Shown: positions 1 through 6,087 of the stretch, in pieces
Layout of the letters: each line of letters starts with the position of its first letter
How positions within the stretch are numbered: the first letter of the stretch is position 1
NCBI GenBank assembly: GCA_943330925.2
Contig: CALQJP020000047.1
Span: forward strand, 1 to 10,719
Length of the DNA stretch: 10,719 nt
Direction: 5' to 3'
Source of the DNA: Chryseobacterium gleum
Lineage (GTDB): Bacteria; Bacteroidota; Bacteroidia; Flavobacteriales_D; Sanyastnellaceae
Notes under the pieces: model-generated
What the model saw: the letters and a program-made list of their open reading frames with translations, nothing else
What the model was told of the DNA's origin: nothing
Database searches by the model: none
Program-made: the position numbers and the translations under genes

Positions 1-126
1 CGTTGGGAAGTATACCTGCGCCATAATCTGCGGGCAGAGAAAGTGGGCCCACAATTGACAACCGAAAATTGGCTAATGCTCGGTATTCAAACCCGCGGCA
101 TGCTCCAACCGGTGCAGGATTACTAA
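1..126 (+). CDS. Possible C-terminal fragment of an unrecognised protein (partial, enters from left edge)
   Basis: Frame 1 is open from the first base to a TAA at 124-126, giving 41 residues that end in NWLMLGIQTRGMLQPVQDY. The composition, with Trp, Tyr, Leu and charged residues mixed, is plausible for a real protein, but an open stretch of this length is not rare by chance. I do not recognise the family. The last 14 codons overlap the first copy of an intergenic repeat (from 86), so either a real gene's 3' end has been extended or replaced by repeat sequence, or the reading frame is fortuitous. The upstream part of the gene, if there is one, lies outside the window. Confidence 0.35.
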   Translation, partial: RWEVYLRHNLRAEKVGPQLTTENWLMLGIQTRGMLQPVQDY

Positions 127-244
127 AATACGCTGGATTTAATTATTCGCGCATTCGTGGCCTTATTCATTCCTGCAGTTCAAACCCGCGGCCGTTGCAG
201 GATTTCCAGTGGCGAATTGATTCAAATTATTCGTGTATTCGTGG
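86..244. repeat. Imperfect direct repeat made of three shared blocks, two copies
   Basis: Three short blocks occur twice in the same order. Block A, TTCAAACCCGCGGC, is at 86-99 and 179-192. Block B, TGCAGGATT, is at 113-121 and 196-204. Block C, AATTATTCGCGCATTCGTGG, is at 141-160 and recurs at 225-244 with two differences (C to T twice). Spacing between copies falls from 93 to 84 bases across the unit, and the DNA between blocks B and C is not alike. A TCCTGCA/TGCAGGA inverted pair (171-177 and 196-202) encloses the second block A, which itself contains the palindrome CCGCGG. This is not a CRISPR array. It looks like a dispersed intergenic repeat family; that reading is inference. Confidence 0.6.
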
Positions 245-348
245 TATACGCATGAATCTCCAATGCCGCAATCTTATCCACGCTTCATTATGAAAATGTT
301 GCGAAAACGGACTGTTATCCTATTTGCCTATGAGGTATTTTGCCATCG
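127..348. other. Intergenic region upstream of rsh
   Basis: Apart from the repeat blocks described separately, this 222-base stretch shows no convincing gene. A reading frame from 69 to 293 crosses it, but its protein simply mirrors the DNA repeats (NYSRIRG and NYSCIRG). A 20-codon frame from ATG 290 ends in a TGA at 350-352 that overlaps the rsh ATG; it could be a leader peptide or chance. No tRNA-like or strong terminator structure was seen. Confidence 0.5.
299..326 (+). promoter_or_regulatory. Weak candidate Bacteroidota-type promoter for rsh
   Basis: The known Bacteroidota promoter consensus is TTTG, 17-23 bases, then TANNTTTG. Here a TTG at 299-301 is followed after 17 bases by CCTATTTG (319-326), which keeps the TTTG core but lacks the leading TA. 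It would give a very short leader before the rsh start. This is a visual match only. Confidence 0.22.
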
Positions 349-2589
349 ATGATACCTGCCGACATTGATTTAGAAGAAGAGAAGAGAGAAATTCTCCGCC
401 GCTACCGCGCACTGCTTCGTGTTTGTCACCGCTCCAAGACACGAGCCGACCGCATGCGCATTCGCAAAGCGTTTGAGCTCAGCGCGGAGGCCCACAAGGA
501 TATGCGTCGAAAGAGCGGCGAGCCGTATATCTATCATCCAATAGCAGTTGCGAAAATTGCGGCAGAGGAAATTGGCCTCGACACAACGAGCATCGTTTGC
601 GCGCTGCTGCACGATACCGTTGAAGACACGGAGATAACGCTCGATGATATTCAGAACCTGTTCGGCAAACGTGAGCGCACCATTATCGATGGGCTCACTA
701 AAATTTCGGGTGTAAGCAATTACGAAAACGCAAGCGACCAGGCGGAGAATTTTCGCAAGATGTTGCTAACGCTAAGCGACGATGTGCGTGTTATTTTGGT
801 AAAGCTCGCCGACCGTCTGCACAACATGCGCACGCTCGATCATATGAAGCGTGAGAAGCAGTTGAAGATAGCCAGTGAGACACTTTTCATGTATGCTCCA
901 CTCGCACACCGACTAGGCTTGTATAACATCAAAACCGAGTTGGAAGACCTTGCGCTTAAATACAAGGATACTGAAACGTATGAGGAAATCGTTAGTAAGC
1001 TTCAGAAAACACAGGCTGTCCGCACCCGATTTATCAATGCCTTTACACTGCCAATTCGCCGGGCGTTGGACAAGGCAGGGTTGGTCTATGAAATAAAAAG
1101 CCGCACGAAGAGCATTTATTCCATCTGGAATAAGATTGTGAAGAAGGGAGTACCCTTTGAAGAAATCTACGATGTATTTGCCATTCGAATCATACTCGAT
1201 ACCCAATCAGAAACCGAGAAGAGCGACTGCTGGAGAGTCTATTCGATAGTGACCGATTTCTACCAGCCAAGCCCGGAGCGACTGCGCGATTGGATCAGCA
1301 TTCCCAAGAGCAGCGGCTATGAGTCGCTGCACACAACGGTAATGTCGCCAACCGGAAAGTGGGTGGAGGTTCAGATACGTTCGGTGCGCATGGATGAAAT
1401 TGCGGAGAAAGGTTTTGCGGCGCACTGGAAATACAAGGACGCTGCAGAGAGCCCAGAGAGTAAGCTCGACCGATGGCTTAGCCAGGTGCGCGACGTGCTG
1501 GAAAATCCGGAGGACAATGCGATTGACTTCATCGACAATTTCAAGTTGTCATTGTTCTCAGAAGAAATTTATGTGTTTACTCCCAATGGGGATTTGAAGA
1601 CCTTACCGGTTGGGGCAACAGCGCTCGATTTTGCATTCCACATTCACTCGCAAATTGGCTCGCAGTGCATAGGAGCCAAGGTGAATTACAAGTTGGTTCC
1701 GCTGAGTCACAAACTTAGAAGCGGCGATCAGGTGGAGATTCTCACATCTAAGAAGCAGCATCCGAAAGAAGATTGGCTCAACATTGTAGTCACCGCAAGC
1801 GCTCGCCATAAGATTCGCGATGCTCTGCGCGAAGAGAAGAAACTGATAGCGGACGAAGGGAAGGAGATGCTCAAGCGAAAGTTCAACTCACTCAAGATTG
1901 ATTTCCTGAGCAAGAATATTGATGAGTTTGTGAAGCATTTCGAAACCATCAACGCGACGAATTTGTATGTGCGTATAGCCAAAGGCTCCATAGACCTCAC
2001 TCGCTTGAAGGGGCATGTTGTTGAGGGCGCGCGCATTCGTTTCGAGAAGGAGGAGTTGACGGAAAGAAAGAGCACGAATGGTGCTGAAACGAGCACGGAG
2101 AGAAAGGTGATTACCACGCAAGGAAAGGGAGAGGCCTTGCTCATTGGCGATGAACAACAGAAGGTAGATTATAATCTGGCGTCGTGCTGCAACCCGATAC
2201 CGGGCGATGAAGTGTTTGGCTTTATCACCGTCAGCGAAGGCATCAAAATTCACCGCACCAATTGTCCGAATGCGCAAGAGCTGCTTAGCAAGTATGCCTA
2301 TCGTGTTATGAAGGCCCGCTGGCGCAACGCCGAAACGGTGCAGTTTGAAGTGGGACTGAAGTTTTCCGGTATCGACGATGTGGGTATCGTGCAGAACATC
2401 ACCAACATCATTTCGACCGACATGAACGTGAACATGCGCGCTATTTCATTCGAAGCCAACCATGGAATTTTCCAGGGTAAAGTGGTAGTGCTCGTGCACG
2501 ATACCAAGCACCTGAGTGCGCTTACCGAGAAGCTGAAAGCTATTGACGGCGTGCTGACGGTGGATCGCATCGAGAGCGAGTTCGAGTAA
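349..2589 (+). CDS. rsh: Bifunctional (p)ppGpp synthetase/hydrolase, RelA/SpoT (Rsh) family
   Basis: Makes and degrades the alarmone (p)ppGpp for the stringent response; cytosolic and ribosome-associated. The 746-residue product has the full long-RSH architecture. The HD hydrolase domain (about 35-200) keeps H63, H88-D89, E92-D93 and D154, so hydrolysis should be active. The synthetase domain (about 240-365) has YDVFAIR with D275 and EVQIRS with E340. Its R311-L-R-D314 matches the RxKD class of bifunctional enzymes rather than the EXDD class of E. coli RelA. A TGS domain follows (about 406-466), then a Cys/His module (C613, C614, H635, C639) and an ACT domain (about 665-746). I chose ATG 349. 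An in-frame TTG at 340 is possible: GAGG at 332-335 lies 4 bases before it and 13 before the ATG, and TGA at 331 blocks anything further upstream. It leads a co-directional run with fur, purA and ostA. Confidence 0.96.
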   Translation: MIPADIDLEEEKREILRRYRALLRVCHRSKTRADRMRIRKAFELSAEAHKDMRRKSGEPYIYHPIAVAKIAAEEIGLDTTSIVCALLHDTVEDTEITLDDIQNLFGKRERTIIDGLTKISGVSNYENASDQAENFRKMLLTLSDDVRVILVKLADRLHNMRTLDHMKREKQLKIASETLFMYAPLAHRLGLYNIKTELEDLALKYKDTETYEEIVSKLQKTQAVRTRFINAFTLPIRRALDKAGLVYEIKSRTKSIYSIWNKIVKKGVPFEEIYDVFAIRIILDTQSETEKSDCWRVYSIVTDFYQPSPERLRDWISIPKSSGYESLHTTVMSPTGKWVEVQIRSVRMDEIAEKGFAAHWKYKDAAESPESKLDRWLSQVRDVLENPEDNAIDFIDNFKLSLFSEEIYVFTPNGDLKTLPVGATALDFAFHIHSQIGSQCIGAKVNYKLVPLSHKLRSGDQVEILTSKKQHPKEDWLNIVVTASARHKIRDALREEKKLIADEGKEMLKRKFNSLKIDFLSKNIDEFVKHFETINATNLYVRIAKGSIDLTRLKGHVVEGARIRFEKEELTERKSTNGAETSTERKVITTQGKGEALLIGDEQQKVDYNLASCCNPIPGDEVFGFITVSEGIKIHRTNCPNAQELLSKYAYRVMKARWRNAETVQFEVGLKFSGIDDVGIVQNITNIISTDMNVNMRAISFEANHGIFQGKVVVLVHDTKHLSALTEKLKAIDGVLTVDRIESEFE

Positions 2590-2593
2590 GACT

Positions 2594-2715
2594 GCATGGA
2601 GGCAGCCCGCGACTGGGGTGGGTCTTTGGACGCACCGCTGTGCGTCCTTGCACTATCTGGCATGCAAGCTGCCCGCGAGCAGCATGTGTCTTTGGACACA
2701 CTGCTGTGCGTCCTT
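2594..2715. repeat. Two tandem 66-bp units, each with a palindromic hairpin (REP-like element)
   Basis: Bases 2594-2649 align without gaps to 2660-2715 at an offset of 66, with 45 of 56 bases identical by eye. The best-conserved part is 28 bases (2622-2649 versus 2688-2715, 26 identical). In copy 1 it contains GGACGCACCGCTGTGCGTCC (2628-2647), a perfect 8-bp stem with a 4-base loop. In copy 2 the equivalent hairpin (2694-2713) has one A-C mismatch on the + strand, which becomes a G-U wobble in a minus-strand transcript. No T-tract follows, so it is not a standard terminator. The array fills the gap between rsh and the Fur-family gene, and the second hairpin ends 16 bases before that gene's ATG. 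Confidence 0.8.
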
Positions 2716-2729
2716 ACCTTAGCGGCCTC

Positions 2730-3164
2730 ATGGCACAACGAATTCAAGAAAGCGTAAAGGATATTTTCACCCGGTATCTCGAAGTTCACAAACATCGAAA
2801 AACACCGGAGCGTTATGCAATTCTTGCAGAGATTTATGAGGTGACGGGGCATTTTGATGTTGAGACGCTCTACTCACGCATGAAGAACAAGAAATATCGG
2901 GTTTCACGGGCAACTCTCTACAATACAATTGAGCTGCTCATTGATTGCAACCTGGTGCGCAAGCATCAATTTGGTCAGAATACAGCCCATTATGAGCGTG
3001 CATTTCAGAATCAGCAGCATGATCATATTATCCTAACCGATAGTAATGAGGTGCTGGAATTCTGTGATCCCCGCATTCAAAGCATTAAGTCCACACTGGA
3101 GGAGATATTCGACATAGAAATTCTTCACCATTCACTCAATTTCTACGGTCGAAGAAAGGGCTAG
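2730..3164 (+). CDS. Fur-family metal-responsive transcriptional regulator
   Basis: A 144-residue protein of normal Fur length, presumably a dimeric repressor sensing a divalent metal. The N-terminal winged helix (about 10-85) contains KTPERYAILAEIY and the recognition-helix region VSRATLYNTIELL; the C-terminal dimerisation domain starts near 90. Aligned by eye to E. coli Fur, one metal site is retained: H41, E89, H97 and H99 for H33, E81, H88 and H90. The second is eroded: H87 becomes Q96 and E108 becomes Q117, while D98 and H134 remain. All four structural zinc cysteines are missing (L102 and S105 replace the CxxC; there is no C-terminal pair). From memory this is usual for the rsh-linked Bacteroidota branch, so a Fur, Zur or PerR role cannot be assigned. 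I chose ATG 2730 because upstream in-frame starts lie inside the repeat array. It follows rsh by 140 bases and precedes purA by 41. Confidence 0.92.
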   Translation: MAQRIQESVKDIFTRYLEVHKHRKTPERYAILAEIYEVTGHFDVETLYSRMKNKKYRVSRATLYNTIELLIDCNLVRKHQFGQNTAHYERAFQNQQHDHIILTDSNEVLEFCDPRIQSIKSTLEEIFDIEILHHSLNFYGRRKG

Positions 3165-3176
3165 TCATTTTCGCCC

Positions 3177-3199
3177 TACTTTCGCGTGTCTTTTTTTTT
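3177..3199 (+). promoter_or_regulatory. Possible -7 element and T9 tract ahead of purA
   Basis: TACTTTCG at 3177-3184 resembles the Bacteroidota -7 box TANNTTTG with one mismatch, and is followed by nine T residues at 3191-3199, just before the purA GTG. No TTTG-like -33 element is visible at the expected distance, and the T-tract lacks a good stem before it (only a 4-bp GGGC/GCCC pairing at 3158-3161 and 3173-3176). It could be a weak internal promoter, a weak terminator for the Fur-family gene, or neither. Confidence 0.22.
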
Positions 3200-3205
3200 A
3201 AAGCC

Positions 3206-4507
3206 GTGAATAACAAAGTAGATATACTCCTCGGGCTTCAATGGGGCGACGAGGGAAAAGGTAAATTGGTGGATGTACTTACACCAAAGTATGACATCAT
3301 CGCCCGTTTTCAGGGCGGTCCAAACGCAGGGCATACGCTCGAGTTTGAAGGAACCAAGCACGTATTACACACTATACCATCGGGTATTTTTCACAGCCAT
3401 GTTACCAACCTGGTAGGCAATGGCGTCGTGATTGATCCTGTTGTCTTCGCCAAGGAGATTGATGCGTTGGTAGCGAAGCAGGTTCCTGTTCGGGATCGCT
3501 TACTGATATCGCGAAAAGCGCACGTTATCGTGCCCACTCACCGTCTGCTCGACAGAGCCAGTGAGGCTTCCAAGGGTGAAGGGAAAATTGGGTCGACACT
3601 CAAGGGTATAGGTCCGAGCTACATGGACAAAACCGGTCGTAACGGTCTTCGTGTGGGCGATTTGCTCAGCGACGATTTTAATGCGCGCTACGAAGCCCTC
3701 AAGCAAAAGCATTTGCATTTGTTGAAGGGTTTTGAAGAGCATTTCACGATGGACGCAGCAGAACTGCAAACCATGGAGGAAGAGTTCATGCGCGGCGTGC
3801 AGGTCATTCGTGAGTTGACCATTGTAGACAGCGAGCATTACATCAACAAGGCACTTAAGGAGGGCAAGCGCATTCTCGCGGAGGGCGCACAAGGCTCCAT
3901 GCTCGACATCGATTTCGGTACATATCCTTTTGTAACCTCATCTAATACGGTAGCAGCAGGTGCTTGTACCGGTTTGGGTATTGCGCCCAATCGCATTGGT
4001 GAAGTAATCGGTATTTTCAAGGCATATACAACACGTGTAGGAGGAGGTCCTTTTCCAACCGAATTGAATGATGAAACGGGCGAGGCCATGCGCAAGGTGG
4101 GCAATGAATATGGTTCTACCACAGGCAGAGCTCGCCGCTGTGGTTGGGTCGATTTACCTGCTATGCGCTATGCCTGCATGATCAACGGTGTTACGCAGTT
4201 AATTATGATGAAGGCCGACGTGCTGAGTCAGTTCGATACAATTCGTGTTTGCACGCATTACAATACGCCACAAGGTTCTTCGGAAGATTTGCCTTTTGAT
4301 ATTTCACCGGCACAGGTGCAGCCTGTTTATGAAGATTTGAAGGGATGGGGAGTGGATCTCACCGGAATGCGTGAAGAGGCAAGTTTGCCCTCGGAATTGA
4401 GCCATTACATAGCGTATTTGGAAAATCATTTGGATACGCCCATCACGGTGGTAAGCGTAGGCCCCGATCGCAAACAGACTATTGAGCGCAAGCCTGCGTT
4501 CGCATAG
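3206..4507 (+). CDS. purA: Adenylosuccinate synthetase
   Basis: Joins IMP and aspartate using GTP to form adenylosuccinate, the first committed step from IMP to AMP; cytosolic homodimer. The 433-residue length is typical. Visible signatures are QWGDEGKGK (12-20) with catalytic D14 in the GTP-binding loop, NAGHT (40-44) with H43, the IMP-binding stretch GSTLKGIGPSYMDK (129-142), TTGRARRCGW (305-314), which includes the substrate-binding arginine loop, and SVGPDRK (417-423) near the guanine site. The start is GTG at 3206: there is no in-frame ATG upstream before the Fur-family gene, and the N-terminus reads like other PurA proteins directly after it. It sits 41 bases after the Fur-family gene and 20 before the OstA-like gene. 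In E. coli PurA is inhibited by ppGpp, so sharing a cluster with rsh is functionally suggestive. Confidence 0.98.
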   Translation: MNNKVDILLGLQWGDEGKGKLVDVLTPKYDIIARFQGGPNAGHTLEFEGTKHVLHTIPSGIFHSHVTNLVGNGVVIDPVVFAKEIDALVAKQVPVRDRLLISRKAHVIVPTHRLLDRASEASKGEGKIGSTLKGIGPSYMDKTGRNGLRVGDLLSDDFNARYEALKQKHLHLLKGFEEHFTMDAAELQTMEEEFMRGVQVIRELTIVDSEHYINKALKEGKRILAEGAQGSMLDIDFGTYPFVTSSNTVAAGACTGLGIAPNRIGEVIGIFKAYTTRVGGGPFPTELNDETGEAMRKVGNEYGSTTGRARRCGWVDLPAMRYACMINGVTQLIMMKADVLSQFDTIRVCTHYNTPQGSSEDLPFDISPAQVQPVYEDLKGWGVDLTGMREEASLPSELSHYIAYLENHLDTPITVVSVGPDRKQTIERKPAFA

Positions 4508-4527
4508 CGACTAGGCTTCGTTGGAGC

Positions 4528-6087
4528 GTGGTTAAAAACAATTGCCGCATGCAACAGCTGTATTACACATGTCTTTTTGTTTTGTTGCTGCATGCGCAAC
4601 AGTTCACCGCGCAGAGCACGCCGCGCAAGGTGAAGCTCATCCACACCGATGAACTGCGTTTCGACAAGTCGATGGTTGATGCCCAGCGACTGCTCGGTAA
4701 CGTGCATCTGGAACTCGATGGCACTTCCTTCTTCTGCGACAGCGCTTACCTCTTCGCCAACGACGATTTTGATGCCTTCAGCCGGATACGCATATTGGAA
4801 GTTTCCGGCAGTACTGTAAATGCCGATTTCCTTCATTTTGATAAGGTGCAAAACACAGCGTTGCTCACAGGAAATGTGGTGCTTCGCGACCGTGACATGA
4901 CGCTTACGTGCAACGATTTGACCTATCGGGTAAAGGACGAGGTAGCGCGGTATGTTACAGGTGGTCGCATCGTTTCAAGCACCAACAAAAACACCTTGAC
5001 GAGTCGACAAGGAACGTATAATGGCAAGACCGAGGTATTTAATTTTAAGCGCGATGTGGTGCTCAAAAACCCTTCGTATACCGTGCGCACCGATACGATG
5101 CAGTATCGCAGTGTGAATGAAATAACGACATTCTTAGGGCCTACCAATATCGAAGGTGACAGCGTGTCGATTTACTGTGAAAATGGGTATTACGATTCGC
5201 GCAAGGACGAATCGCGTTTTGGAGAGCATGCGTGGGTGCGCGACCGAACCACCATCTTGAAGGGTGATAGCATTTACTACAACGGCAAGCAGGGGGTTGG
5301 TGAAGTTTTTCGCAACGTGCAGATCCGTGATACCACGCAAACGTTTCAAATACTTGGAAGCTATGGAAAACATGTCGAAGCAACCGAGTTGAGTTATGTG
5401 ACTGGACGCGCCTTGTTGCTTGAAATATTGGATGGCGACACACTGTTTATGCATGCCGACACGCTCAAGTCGCTGCCCGATTCCTCAGGCAGTCAGGTGA
5501 TCTATGCATATCACGGAGTGCGCATATTTAAAAGCGATCTTCAAGGTGTTTGTGATTCGGTTGTTTATCTGCAGCACGACAGCTTACTTTGGATGTACAG
5601 CGCTCCCATTGTTTGGAGCGCACAAAACCAGGTAACGGGCGACACGTTGAAGTTGGAGTTGAGCAATCAGGCCTTGAGTAAGGCCCTGGTGTTGGGCAAT
5701 GCGTTCATTGTGTCGGATGCAGAGGCAAACGACAGCATAACAGGTCCTGAGTTACGCTTCAATCAAATAAAGGGAAAGAACGCAACAGCCACTTTTACCG
5801 ATAGCCAATTGGAGTCTGTTTGGGTGGATGGCAACGGCGAGTTGGTTTATTTCCCTACCGACGACAAAGGAGGGAAGCCACAACCCATGGGAACCAATCA
5901 GGGAGAGTGTTCTTCTATTTTTATCCGATTCCGCGAAGGCGAGTTATCATCGTTGCGCATGGATGGTCAACCCAAGTCGGTTTTCAAGTCAAACCGTTTC
6001 GCGGGCGATGAGCCGTTGATTCTCCGCGACTTTAAATGGCTTCGCGACCGAAGGCCGCGAAGCCGTGAGGATGTCTTTTCGAAGTAA
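4528..6087 (+). CDS. OstA-like LPS-transport periplasmic protein
   Basis: A secreted 519-residue protein resembling the OstA/LptA/LptD N-terminal beta-jellyroll family, which carries lipopolysaccharide across the periplasm. The N-terminus holds a hydrophobic segment (LYYTCLFVLLLHA, 11-23) ending near FTAQ, consistent with signal peptidase cleavage. The mature part is a long series of short beta strands with recurring phrases of the type LxGNVxL (LLGNVHLELDG at 55-65, LTGNVVLRDRD at 113-123) and repeated DSxxY/DTxxY turns, as expected of stacked jellyroll repeats. The basic tail RPRSREDVF (509-517) resembles other Bacteroidota members. There is no C-terminal LptD barrel, so it is more LptA-like. 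The GTG at 4528 supplies K3 and R7 ahead of the hydrophobic core; ATG 4549 is a credible alternative start. The gene follows purA closely and its TAA directly abuts the stop of the convergent receptor gene. Confidence 0.85.
   Translation: MVKNNCRMQQLYYTCLFVLLLHAQQFTAQSTPRKVKLIHTDELRFDKSMVDAQRLLGNVHLELDGTSFFCDSAYLFANDDFDAFSRIRILEVSGSTVNADFLHFDKVQNTALLTGNVVLRDRDMTLTCNDLTYRVKDEVARYVTGGRIVSSTNKNTLTSRQGTYNGKTEVFNFKRDVVLKNPSYTVRTDTMQYRSVNEITTFLGPTNIEGDSVSIYCENGYYDSRKDESRFGEHAWVRDRTTILKGDSIYYNGKQGVGEVFRNVQIRDTTQTFQILGSYGKHVEATELSYVTGRALLLEILDGDTLFMHADTLKSLPDSSGSQVIYAYHGVRIFKSDLQGVCDSVVYLQHDSLLWMYSAPIVWSAQNQVTGDTLKLELSNQALSKALVLGNAFIVSDAEANDSITGPELRFNQIKGKNATATFTDSQLESVWVDGNGELVYFPTDDKGGKPQPMGTNQGECSSIFIRFREGELSSLRMDGQPKSVFKSNRFAGDEPLILRDFKWLRDRRPRSREDVFSK

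Noticed and set aside
86..244. CRISPR array
   Set aside because: There are only two imperfect copies of scattered blocks, with no regular repeat-spacer pattern and no cas genes nearby.
69..293. Open frame of 74 codons upstream of rsh
   Set aside because: It crosses the intergenic repeat blocks, and its peptide repeats (NYSRIRG, NYSCIRG, SNPR) just mirror the DNA repeat. It has no recognisable domain.
1728..2277. Long antisense frames opposite rsh
   Set aside because: They lie wholly within a strongly supported coding region, are rich in Ser/Arg/Leu as expected of shadow frames, and show no domain.
2640..2729. N-terminal extension of the Fur-family protein from GTG 2640
   Set aside because: The extra 30 residues are translated repeat DNA and do not resemble Fur N-termini; ATG 2730 gives the standard length.
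2298..2852. 184-codon minus-strand frame across the rsh-fur junction
   Set aside because: It overlaps the rsh 3' end, the palindromic repeats and the Fur-family 5' end. Its internal repeat (THSSVSKD, THSGASKD) is the translated DNA repeat, not a protein feature.
3158..3199. Rho-independent terminator between the Fur-family gene and purA
   Set aside because: The T9 tract is striking, but the only stem is 4 bp with an 11-base loop and lies 14 bases away, so a strong terminator is not supported.
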